Source of the DNA: an uncultured Chlorobiaceae bacterium | GTDB taxonomy: Bacteria > Bacteroidota > Chlorobiia > Chlorobiales > Chlorobiaceae | Assembly: GCA_903940125.1 (NCBI GenBank) | Contig: CAJAJL010000067.1 | Coordinates: forward strand, 62,001-126,000 | Length of the DNA stretch: 64,000 bases | Direction: 5' to 3' | In this document: in pieces, positions 42,328 to 51,009 of the stretch | Position numbering within the stretch: the stretch's first letter is position 1 | Layout of the letters: each line of letters opens with the position of its first letter | Position numbers and translations under genes: made by a program | Notes under the pieces: model-generated | Seen by the model: only the letters and a program-made list of their open reading frames with translations | Databases searched by the model: none | What the model was told of the DNA's origin: nothing

Positions 42328-44403
42328 ATGAGCTATACGACGACAAGGGCTTTGGAGCTTTTACGGATCGGTTCTGGTTATCCCGAGGCGGTTTTCCGTG
42401 ACAGCCAAGAGGATGCAATTCGTTACATCGTTGAAGGCCGGGGGCGATTGCTGATCGTCCAGAAGACAGGCTGGGGTAAGAGCTTTATCTATTTTATTGC
42501 CACCAGGTTTCTTCGTGAAGAAAGCAAAGGGCCGTCTCTACTGATTTCACCTTTGCTTGCCTTAATGCGAAACCAGATTGAGGCAGCTGAACGTATGGGA
42601 GTGCGTGCCGCTACGATTAACTCAGACAATCCGGATGATTGGATTGATGTTGAAGCAAGTATTGATCGCAATGAGATTGACATTCTGATCATTTCCCCTG
42701 AACGGCTTGCGAATGAACGGTTTCGTCAAAATGTTCTGGCTGGAATTGCTGCTCAGATTTCGATGCTGGTAATTGATGAAGCGCACTGTATTTCTGACTG
42801 GGGTCACGACTTTCGCCCTCACTATCGATTGCTGGAGCGGATTGTTAAAACTTTACCGCCAAACCTCCGACTTCTGGCAACTACAGCCACTGCAAACAAT
42901 CGAGTAATGAAGGATCTCGCTGAAGTTCTTGGGCCGAATCTGGAGGTATTACGCGGTGATCTGAATCGTCCTTCACTGACCCTGCAAACCATTTTTTTAC
43001 CTGATCAAGCCCAGCGCCTTGCCTGGCTGGCAGAACAGCTCGCGACTCTTCATGGCCATGGAATTATCTATACGCTCACCGTACGTGATGCAAACATGGT
43101 TGCAAGCTGGCTGAAAAGTCGTGGTTTGGGTGTTGAAGCCTATACAGGCGAAACTGGTGATCGCCGGCCAGAGTTTGAGCAGGCACTGCTTCATAATCGA
43201 GTAAAAGCTCTTGTAGCGACTTCCGCACTCGGAATGGGTTTCGATAAGCCGGATCTGGCATTTGTGATTCATTATCAGATGCCTGGATCGGTTGTCGCTT
43301 ACTATCAGCAGGTTGGGCGGGCTGGTCGTGCTCTGGAATCTGCATACGGTGTTTTGCTCAGTGGTAAAGAAGAGGCAGATATCACTGATTGGTTTATCAA
43401 TAGCGCTTTTCCGACTCGACAGGAAGTAGACGATTTTATTAATACGCTTGAGAATGAGCCTGCCGGGTTGTCGGTACCCGAACTTCTGGGGAAGGTGAAT
43501 TTAACTCAGGGACGTATCAGAAAAATTATTGATTTGCTCTCTTTGGAATCACCTGCACCTGTAGCCAGGCAAGGGAGTAAATGGCAATTGACATCAGCCA
43601 GGCTTGGTGAAGGTTTTTGGGAACGTGCGGATCGGCTTACCTCGTTACGTCGTGATGAACAACGACAAATGCAGGATTATCTCAAATTGCCATTTGCTGA
43701 ACACATGGGGTTTCTTATTCAGGCACTTGATGGCGATCCGAACTCTGTTATTTTTCCGTTATTGCCACCGTTGCCGATAACCGTTGATGAAGGTCTTGTT
43801 CGGGAGGCGGTCGCTTTTTTGCGTCGCTCCAGTTTGCCGATAGAACCGAGACTTCAGTGGCCTGCCGGTGGTATGCCGCAATATCAACTGAAAGGAAAAA
43901 TCTCTTCAGATCTCCAGGCTCAATCCGGCAAAGCACTTTGCATCTGGGGTGATGCCGGATGGGGAGGACTCGTAAGACAAGGCAAGTACAATGACAACTT
44001 TTATGCTGACGCTTTGGTTAATGCTTGCGTTACCATGATTCAGCAATGGAATCCGGAACCAGCACCGAAGTGGGTAACTTGTGTTCCATCGTTGCGTAAC
44101 CCTGATCTCGTTCCTGATTTTGCGCAGCGTCTTGCTGAAGCACTGAACTTGCCATTCCACATGGTGCTTGCAAGGACAGACAATCGGCCGGAGCAGAAAA
44201 CTATGGCAAACAGTACACAACAGGCACGCAACATTGATGGATCACTCGCAGTTATTGTACCGACACTCCCTGAAGGTGCAGTTTTTCTGGTTGATGATAT
44301 GGTTGGTTCTCGCTGGACATTGACGGTATCGGCATGGCTTTTGAGACAAAATGGAAGAAGCGAGGTTTGGCCTGTAGTACTTGCCCAATCGGGATATGAA
44401 TAA
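42328..44403 (+). CDS. RecQ-family DNA helicase with C-terminal ComF-like phosphoribosyltransferase domain
   Basis: Helicase: QKTGWGKS Walker [35 protein letters not shown]-terminus: [25 protein letters not shown]...[19 protein letters not shown]...[15 protein letters not shown] resembles ComF/PRTase. Confidence 0.9.
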   Translation: MSYTTTRALELLRIGSGYPEAVFRDSQEDAIRYIVEGRGRLLIVQKTGWGKSFIYFIATRFLREESKGPSLLISPLLALMRNQIEAAERMGVRAATINSDNPDDWIDVEASIDRNEIDILIISPERLANERFRQNVLAGIAAQISMLVIDEAHCISDWGHDFRPHYRLLERIVKTLPPNLRLLATTATANNRVMKDLAEVLGPNLEVLRGDLNRPSLTLQTIFLPDQAQRLAWLAEQLATLHGHGIIYTLTVRDANMVASWLKSRGLGVEAYTGETGDRRPEFEQALLHNRVKALVATSALGMGFDKPDLAFVIHYQMPGSVVAYYQQVGRAGRALESAYGVLLSGKEEADITDWFINSAFPTRQEVDDFINTLENEPAGLSVPELLGKVNLTQGRIRKIIDLLSLESPAPVARQGSKWQLTSARLGEGFWERADRLTSLRRDEQRQMQDYLKLPFAEHMGFLIQALDGDPNSVIFPLLPPLPITVDEGLVREAVAFLRRSSLPIEPRLQWPAGGMPQYQLKGKISSDLQAQSGKALCIWGDAGWGGLVRQGKYNDNFYADALVNACVTMIQQWNPEPAPKWVTCVPSLRNPDLVPDFAQRLAEALNLPFHMVLARTDNRPEQKTMANSTQQARNIDGSLAVIVPTLPEGAVFLVDDMVGSRWTLTVSAWLLRQNGRSEVWPVVLAQSGYE

Positions 44404-44405
44404 CG

Positions 44406-45404
44406 ATGCAGAAACTCTCTGTGAATACAAAAGCCATTCTTCTGCTGATGGCACCATTAATTGCTGGCCGTGGCAGCTCTGAGTCAGACATTCTGACTCC
44501 GGGAGAGTACAATCGGCTGGCTCGTCACCTCCATGCAATGCAGTGTGAACCAGCTGATCTATTATCTCAGGAATCGGGAAATTTGTATCGCGCATGCCAG
44601 GACGTGGTTGACGCAAAACGCATGCAAAGCCTGCTTGGGCGTGGTTTTTTGCTGAGCCAGGTTGTTGAGCATTGGCAGGCACGTGCTGTCTGGGTGGTCA
44701 GCCGTGCGGATGCTGCATATCCCCGGCGTATCAAGTCGCGATTGCGGGACAGTGCACCTGCTTTGCTTTACGGCTGCGGAGATGTCAATGTATTGGAAAC
44801 TGGTGGACTTGCTGTTGTTGGATCGCGGCATGTGGATAATGAGCTGATTGACTATACGATGGCAGCTGGTCAACTTGCTGCTCGTGCAGGCAGGACTGTA
44901 ATTTCCGGGGGAGCAAAGGGTATCGACCAGGCTGCCATGCGTGGTGCGCTTGAAGCTGGCGGCAAGGTCATTGGAGTTCTTGCTGAACGCCTTGAAAAGA
45001 GCGCAATGAACAGTGAACATCGCAATCAGATTATCGATGGCCGGTTGGTTCTGATTTCGCCTTATGACCCAGGTGCAGGTTTTAATGTTGGTCATGCTAT
45101 GCAGCGAAATAAATTGATTTACGCTTTGGGTGATGCCTCGTTGGTTGTAAGTTCTGATATCAATAAGGGTGGAACATGGGCAGGTGCAACTGAACAACTT
45201 GACAAGCTCAAGCTGGTTCCTGTCTATGTGCGATCAACGGGATTTTCTTCAAAAGGTCTCGATGCCTTGCGTTCGAAGGGAGCTTTACCCTGGCCCGAAC
45301 CTCATTCAGCTGATGCTTTTGATGCAGTTTTTGAAAACTCTTTTTCACCGATTCCTGAAAAGAAACAGGATAGTATTGGTTTATTTTTAGATGATGAAGA
45401 GTGA
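44406..45404 (+). CDS. DprA/SMF-family protein
   Basis: [58 protein letters not shown] are DprA Rossmann motifs; 2 bp after the helicase gene. Confidence 0.9.
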   Translation: MQKLSVNTKAILLLMAPLIAGRGSSESDILTPGEYNRLARHLHAMQCEPADLLSQESGNLYRACQDVVDAKRMQSLLGRGFLLSQVVEHWQARAVWVVSRADAAYPRRIKSRLRDSAPALLYGCGDVNVLETGGLAVVGSRHVDNELIDYTMAAGQLAARAGRTVISGGAKGIDQAAMRGALEAGGKVIGVLAERLEKSAMNSEHRNQIIDGRLVLISPYDPGAGFNVGHAMQRNKLIYALGDASLVVSSDINKGGTWAGATEQLDKLKLVPVYVRSTGFSSKGLDALRSKGALPWPEPHSADAFDAVFENSFSPIPEKKQDSIGLFLDDEE

Positions 45405-45519
45405 TCGAAACAATACAAGAAAAGGATAGTATTGGTTATCTTTGTAGGGGAATGTGTGTCTGTTTTTGAGAATCGTTTGATTCATTTATGAAAATAATCA
45501 CAGTTGGAGGACGACAACC

Positions 45520-45933
45520 ATGAAAAAAAACACAGGACTCTGGATTGATCACAAAGAAGCTGTTCTGGTTTCAATTGAAGGCGACGAAACTGTTGTTCAG
45601 CGGCTTGAATCGGGAGCTGAAAGCCACCATAAACCATCTGGCGGCTGGAAATCAGGAGGAACTAATGTTGCTCAGAGCGTCTCGAATGAGCATGTTGATG
45701 AAGAACGTCGAAAACACCAGTATCATGCGTTTTATCAAAAGGTGATGGAGCTGCTGGGCGATTCAGCTAAAGTTGCGCTTTTCGGACCCGGTGAGGCAAA
45801 AATCGAGTTAGCCAAAGAGATCGGAAAGGCAGCTGAGTTGCACAAAAAGGAAGTTACCGTTGAGGCTTGTGAGCGGTTGACAGAAAATCAGCTTGTTGCA
45901 AAAGTTAAAACGTTTTTTTCTGTTCAAAAGTGA
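45520..45933 (+). CDS. Small eRF1/Pelota domain 3-like (translational machinery) family protein
   Basis: GLWIDHKEAVLVSI N-terminus; FYQKVMELLGDSAKVALFGPGEAKIELAKEI and VEACERLTENQLVAKVKTFF C-terminus. Confidence 0.65.
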   Translation: MKKNTGLWIDHKEAVLVSIEGDETVVQRLESGAESHHKPSGGWKSGGTNVAQSVSNEHVDEERRKHQYHAFYQKVMELLGDSAKVALFGPGEAKIELAKEIGKAAELHKKEVTVEACERLTENQLVAKVKTFFSVQK

Positions 45934-46097
45934 ACAGTTTGACAAATGTTTGGAATTAGCAGAATAAAATTGTAGTTGGTAGCATAGAGTTCAAGATTAA
46001 TGGCATAAGAACAGAACGTTGAGGGGCTCTGCCGTATGAGTGGTTATGGCAGTCGCGTATGGTGATTTCTACTCCCTGAAGGTTCAAAACCGAATGT

Positions 46098-47429
46098 ATG
46101 GAAGTACTTTTACTTTTTTTTCTGATTATAATTAACGGTCTTTTTGCGATGTCGGAAATAGCGCTGGTAACTGCAAAGCGCTCCCGTCTTTCAAAACTTG
46201 CAGAGGATGGAGAAAAGGCTGCGGCGATTGCCATGAAGCTTGGACAGGAACCTTCCAGGTTTCTTTCGACCATCCAGATTGGCATTACATCCATCGGGAT
46301 TCTCAATGGTATAGTCGGGGAAGGTGCTCTCGCCAGTCCATTGGCTTTCAAGCTTCAATCTGTGGGTATGGATCCGGAAATAAGTCACATTGTTTCTACT
46401 GTACTTGTTGTGCTTTCGATTACCTATATCACTATTGTTATCGGTGAACTTGTTCCAAAGCGGCTTGGTCTGTTAAATCCGGAAGGAATTGCCTGTCTGG
46501 TGGCCCGCCCGATGCGTACGCTTTCGACGATAACCCGTCCCTTCGGCAGACTGCTTACGGCATCGACTGATACTATTTTGAGTCTGATGGGGAAGCACCC
46601 GCAGGCCATGCCGAGTGTTACGGAGGAAGAGATTCACGCCATGCTTGAGGAGGGGTCTGAAGCCGGGGTGATTGAACAGCATGAGCACGAAATGGTCCGT
46701 AATGTGTTCCGTCTGGATGACCGTCAACTTGGCACCCTTATGGTTCCAAGAGCTGACATTATATTTCTTGATGTTTCCCGACCGCTGGAAGAAAATATCA
46801 GCAGAGTGACAGAATCGGAACATTCACGTTTTCCGGTCTGCAATGGCGGGCTTCAATCTCTCCTTGGCGTTGTCAATGCAAAACAGCTTTTATCGAAGAC
46901 CTTGAAAGGAGGCCTTACGGAATTTACCTCGCAATTGCAGCCTTGTGTCTATGTGCCGGAAACTCTGACGGGCATGGAACTGCTCGACCATTTCAGAACT
47001 TCCGGCACCCAGATGGTCTTTGTTGTTGATGAGTATGGTGAAATTCAGGGACTCGTTACACTTCAGGATATGCTTGAGGCGGTTACCGGTGAGTTTGTTC
47101 CCCGCAATCTTGAGGATTCATGGGCTATCCAGCGCCAGGACGGTTCATGGCTTCTTGATGGGCTCATTCCTGTTCCTGAACTTAAAGACACGCTTGAATT
47201 GAAAAGTGTCCCGGAAGAGGATAAAGGGCTTTATCATACTCTCAGCGGTCTCATGATGTGGCTGCTCGGACGTATGCCGAGAACCGGTGACATTATGACC
47301 TGGGAAAACTGGACTCTTGAAATAGTAGATCTGGATGGCCAGAGGATTGATAAGGTGCTGGCCTCAAGGTTGACGGAAGCATTGAAGCCTGCTGACGGAC
47401 ACACGGAAGAATCTGTTTCTGCGTCGTGA
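46098..47429 (+). CDS. Hemolysin/CorC-family transporter (CNNM + CBS + CorC_HlyC domains)
   Basis: N-terminal DUF21 TM region, GELVPKRLGL, VMRNVFRLDDRQLGTLMVPR-type motif, CBS region, C-terminal transporter-associated domain. Confidence 0.92.
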   Translation: MEVLLLFFLIIINGLFAMSEIALVTAKRSRLSKLAEDGEKAAAIAMKLGQEPSRFLSTIQIGITSIGILNGIVGEGALASPLAFKLQSVGMDPEISHIVSTVLVVLSITYITIVIGELVPKRLGLLNPEGIACLVARPMRTLSTITRPFGRLLTASTDTILSLMGKHPQAMPSVTEEEIHAMLEEGSEAGVIEQHEHEMVRNVFRLDDRQLGTLMVPRADIIFLDVSRPLEENISRVTESEHSRFPVCNGGLQSLLGVVNAKQLLSKTLKGGLTEFTSQLQPCVYVPETLTGMELLDHFRTSGTQMVFVVDEYGEIQGLVTLQDMLEAVTGEFVPRNLEDSWAIQRQDGSWLLDGLIPVPELKDTLELKSVPEEDKGLYHTLSGLMMWLLGRMPRTGDIMTWENWTLEIVDLDGQRIDKVLASRLTEALKPADGHTEESVSAS

Positions 47430-47518
47430 TTGATTCTTTTTCCCCTTACCCTGATATTGCTTACATTATGACTGGTGAACTTTGTTTGAATGTTTTTCAT
47501 GACATTAACAATTTTTAT

Positions 47519-48034
47519 ATGCCTGTTCAATCAAAAATTCGTTCTGCCGCAATAGGTATTGCAATTTTTTCGATGTGCGCAATCCTCTCTTCCTGCCAGA
47601 AAAAACTCAGTGATGTTGTTGCTGAAAAAGTTATAGAACAATCGACAGGTAAGAAGGTTGACATCAAATCCGGCGGCCAGAGTATTACTATTGAGTCCGA
47701 GGGGAAGAAAATTGAAATTCAGGGCAACAGTGGAGTTTGGCCGGCTGATATGCCGTCTGATGTACCGAAGTTTTCCTACGGCAGGATAAAGGCAGTGACA
47801 AGGGCACAGATGCCCGAAGGGCAGAGCTGGACTGTTGTGTGCGAGAGTGTTCCGGGAAACATTATAAAGGACTACGAGGGGAAGCTTAAAAGCAGCGGGT
47901 TTAAAACTGTTTCAACAATTATGACTTCTGATAACGGAGAGGGTGGAAGTGTATCGGGTACAAAAGAGAAGCTCAACGTTACTGTCATAACAGGCAGCGG
48001 AACGGCTTCGCTCTCTGTTGTTAAAGAGCATTGA
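47519..48034 (+). CDS. Putative lipoprotein of unknown function
   Basis: Signal with lipobox CAILSSC; start chosen at MPVQSKIRS. Confidence 0.7.
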   Translation: MPVQSKIRSAAIGIAIFSMCAILSSCQKKLSDVVAEKVIEQSTGKKVDIKSGGQSITIESEGKKIEIQGNSGVWPADMPSDVPKFSYGRIKAVTRAQMPEGQSWTVVCESVPGNIIKDYEGKLKSSGFKTVSTIMTSDNGEGGSVSGTKEKLNVTVITGSGTASLSVVKEH

Positions 48035-48057
48035 ATTTAAAAGTTTCAAGAGAGAAC

Positions 48058-48438
48058 ATGACACATCAGAAATCTGACTGTTTGTTTTGCCGGATTGTCA
48101 GTGGAGAGATTCCTGCCGCCATCGTCTATCGGAACGATCATGTTCTGGCATTCAGGGATATCACCCCTGTATCTCCTCAGCATGTTCTGATCATTCCTCT
48201 GAAGCATATTGCCTCGTTGAGCGATCTTAGTCCTGAAGATGAGGCGATAGCCGGGCATATACTGCTTGCCGCCGGAACCGTGGCTGGAATTCTTGGTATC
48301 AGGGAATCCGGCTACAGACTGGTATTTAATAATGGCAAGGATGCCATGCAGAGCGTTTTTCATATCCATGGGCATCTGATAGGAGGAAGCACGATGGGCT
48401 GGCCTCCCTTTCCTGGTTTGGCTACTATGCACGGATAG
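48058..48438 (+). CDS. HIT-family (histidine triad) protein
   Basis: CLFCRIVSGEIPA and HIHGHLIGG; start ATG 48058. Confidence 0.93.
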   Translation: MTHQKSDCLFCRIVSGEIPAAIVYRNDHVLAFRDITPVSPQHVLIIPLKHIASLSDLSPEDEAIAGHILLAAGTVAGILGIRESGYRLVFNNGKDAMQSVFHIHGHLIGGSTMGWPPFPGLATMHG

Positions 48439-48592
48439 CCGTTTTCCCCCTTTTCCGCCGTATTTTAATCCGTTACGGGACTATGTGGTTCCGTACATGG
48501 GAAGATGCATGAAATTTTTCCTGTGCAATGGTTGTTCATTGAGGTTATAGTTAATCCTGTTTATTTTTATTGTTTCCCCGGGAGTTTTGCGT

Positions 48593-48874
48593 ATGAAGTT
48601 ATCGGAATTGAAAGTTGGTGATAGAGCAGAAGTTACGGCGGTAAAGGCAGAAAGTGCTGTACGTCGGAGAATTATGGATATGGGGCTGATAAAAGGCACC
48701 AGATTCAAAGTGCTTAGAGTCGCCCCGCTCGGAGATCCGATGGAGATTGTGTTCAAGGGACTCTATCTTGCCATGAGAAAAAATGAAGCAGATGGAGTTA
48801 TGGTGCGCAAAGTCAATGATGGTGTTTCATGTCCGGCAGCAAAACAGTTCTGGAGGTTTGGAGGCAAGGTATGA
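48593..48874 (+). CDS. feoA: Ferrous iron transport protein A
   Basis: KLSELKVGDRAEVTAV...RRRIMDMGLIKGTRFKVLRVAPLGDPMEI. Confidence 0.92.
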   Translation: MKLSELKVGDRAEVTAVKAESAVRRRIMDMGLIKGTRFKVLRVAPLGDPMEIVFKGLYLAMRKNEADGVMVRKVNDGVSCPAAKQFWRFGGKV

Positions 48875-51009
48875 GTGACGGCAAAGAGATCAGCATTGCA
48901 CTTGCGGGTAATCCGAATTGCGGAAAATCCTCCCTGTTCAACGCGCTTACAGGCGCTCATCAGAAAGTTGGAAATTTTCCTGGTGTCACCGTTGAAAAGC
49001 ATGAAGGGTATCTCGATTACAAGGGCTACCGGATCAGGGTTGTCGACCTGCCCGGAACCTATTCCCTGACACCGTACTCTCCGGAGGAAATAGTTACAAG
49101 AGAGTATCTTATCAAGGAGCGACCCGATGTCGTTGTCAATGTGCTTGAGGGGCCGAACCTCGAAAGGAACCTCCTGCTGACAACGCAGCTTATGGAGCTT
49201 GAGGTTGATTTCATTGTAGCCCTGAACATGATCGACGAAGTGCAGGAAAAAGGTATTGTTATTCAGATAAAACAGTTGCAGGCGCTTCTCGGTTGTCATA
49301 TTATTCCCACTTCGGCTAAAAAGAAGACAGGGCTTGAGTCATTGCTTGATCATGTGATAAGGGTTTATCGGAAGGATATCCGGATCCGTAAAAACAAACT
49401 TTTTTTTAGTCCTGAACTGGAGTCTTCGGTCGATAAAATCACCTCACTTCTTGTTCATCAGAAGGAACTCGGTGTTTTCAATCCGAGGTGGCTGGCCATC
49501 AAACTGCTTGAAAATGACAGGGAGGTTTACCACCAGGTTCAGCAGTATCCGGTATGGGTGAAAGTTGAACTGGCCTTGCAGGATGCAATCCGGGAAGCTG
49601 AGCATCTGCACGATTCGGAACCCGAGATTCTCATTACCGAAGATCGTCATGCTTTTATCCGGGGTGCGATGAAGGAGTGTGTAAGGCAACCCGAAGAGGG
49701 AAAGGTTACCTTGACTGACTATATTGATATGGTGGTGCTCAACAGGGTGCTTGGACTGCCCTTTTTTTTATTGGTTGTATGGGCGATATTTCAGTTGACC
49801 TTTACGCTCGGTTCATTGTTTACAGGCTGGCTTTCCTTTTTTTTCAGTACAATTTCCTCCCTCGTCGGACCATTTCTTTCGAATGGCACTCTACGCTCCA
49901 TAGTTGTTGACGGTGTTATTGCAGGGGTTGGCGGAGTCCTGATATTTCTTCCCAATATTGTTCTTCTTTTTATTGGACTCTCTTTTCTCGAGGCTTCCGG
50001 TTACATGGCCCGTGCAGCTTTCGTGATTGATCGGGTGATGCATCGTTTCGGTCTGCATGGCAAATCATTTATACCCCTGATCACAGGGTTCGGATGTTCG
50101 ATTCCGGCTATCATGGCTACACGGACACTGAAAAGTCAGACAGACAGGCTTGTCACCATCATGATTATTCCCTTTATGAGTTGCGGGGCCAAACTTCCGG
50201 TATATGTCATGTTGACCGCTGCTTTTTTTGCTCCATCAGTGGCGGCCAACGTCTTGTTCGGTATCTATCTACTCGGTATTGCTGTCGGTCTCTGGACCGC
50301 CTGGCTTCTGAAATCGACTATTCTTAAAATTGATTCAGAGCCGTTTGTCATGGAGCTGCCTCCTTATCGCTGGCCGACATTTGCCTCAGTATTTTTTCAG
50401 GCAAAGATGAAGGCGCTGATGTATGTGAAAAAAGCAGGGACGCTTATTTTAAGTGCAGTCATTATTATCTGGGGGGCAAGCAACTATCCCCGTCAGTCGG
50501 CTCTTGATGCAACTCTTTCGGCAGAAACAGCGCGTATTGCCGCCAGCAGTAAGAATGCTGCTGAAAAAGATGCCCGGACGAAGGCGCTTGACGTTCGCAT
50601 CAAGTCTGAACAGCTCGAATATTCTCTGGCAGGAAGAGCGGGTAAAGTGCTTGAACCCCTGATCAGACCACTTGGTTTTGACTGGCGGATCGGTATTGCC
50701 CTTGTAACGGGGCTGGCTGCAAAAGAGGTGGTTGTTTCCACCATGGGTACGATTTATTCAATCGGGCAGAGTGAAGGAGCTCCGAAAGAGCTGAAATCTA
50801 TTCTCAGGAATGATCCATCATTCAGTCGGGCAACCGCCTTAAGTCTCATGGTGTTTGTACTGCTCTATATTCCCTGTGTGGCAGCAATCGGGGTCATGAA
50901 AAAAGAGGTCGGGCGATGGCGTCCTGTGCTTCTCTATTCTGCGTACTCTTTGTCGGTAGCCTGGGTACTCTCTTTTGCAGTCTACCGGCTTGCCCTTCTT
51001 ATGCCGTGA
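48871..51009 (+). CDS. feoB: Ferrous iron transport protein B
   Basis: AGNPNCGKSSLFNALTG, DLPGTYSL, FeoB gate motifs GFGCSIPAIMATRTL; ATGA overlap with feoA. Confidence 0.96.
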   Translation: MSDGKEISIALAGNPNCGKSSLFNALTGAHQKVGNFPGVTVEKHEGYLDYKGYRIRVVDLPGTYSLTPYSPEEIVTREYLIKERPDVVVNVLEGPNLERNLLLTTQLMELEVDFIVALNMIDEVQEKGIVIQIKQLQALLGCHIIPTSAKKKTGLESLLDHVIRVYRKDIRIRKNKLFFSPELESSVDKITSLLVHQKELGVFNPRWLAIKLLENDREVYHQVQQYPVWVKVELALQDAIREAEHLHDSEPEILITEDRHAFIRGAMKECVRQPEEGKVTLTDYIDMVVLNRVLGLPFFLLVVWAIFQLTFTLGSLFTGWLSFFFSTISSLVGPFLSNGTLRSIVVDGVIAGVGGVLIFLPNIVLLFIGLSFLEASGYMARAAFVIDRVMHRFGLHGKSFIPLITGFGCSIPAIMATRTLKSQTDRLVTIMIIPFMSCGAKLPVYVMLTAAFFAPSVAANVLFGIYLLGIAVGLWTAWLLKSTILKIDSEPFVMELPPYRWPTFASVFFQAKMKALMYVKKAGTLILSAVIIIWGASNYPRQSALDATLSAETARIAASSKNAAEKDARTKALDVRIKSEQLEYSLAGRAGKVLEPLIRPLGFDWRIGIALVTGLAAKEVVVSTMGTIYSIGQSEGAPKELKSILRNDPSFSRATALSLMVFVLLYIPCVAAIGVMKKEVGRWRPVLLYSAYSLSVAWVLSFAVYRLALLMP

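Noticed and set aside
44562-45197. 211-aa minus-strand ORF opposite the DprA-like gene
   Set aside because: Antisense of a well-supported CDS; considered as a possible antitoxin but the translation shows no domain features.
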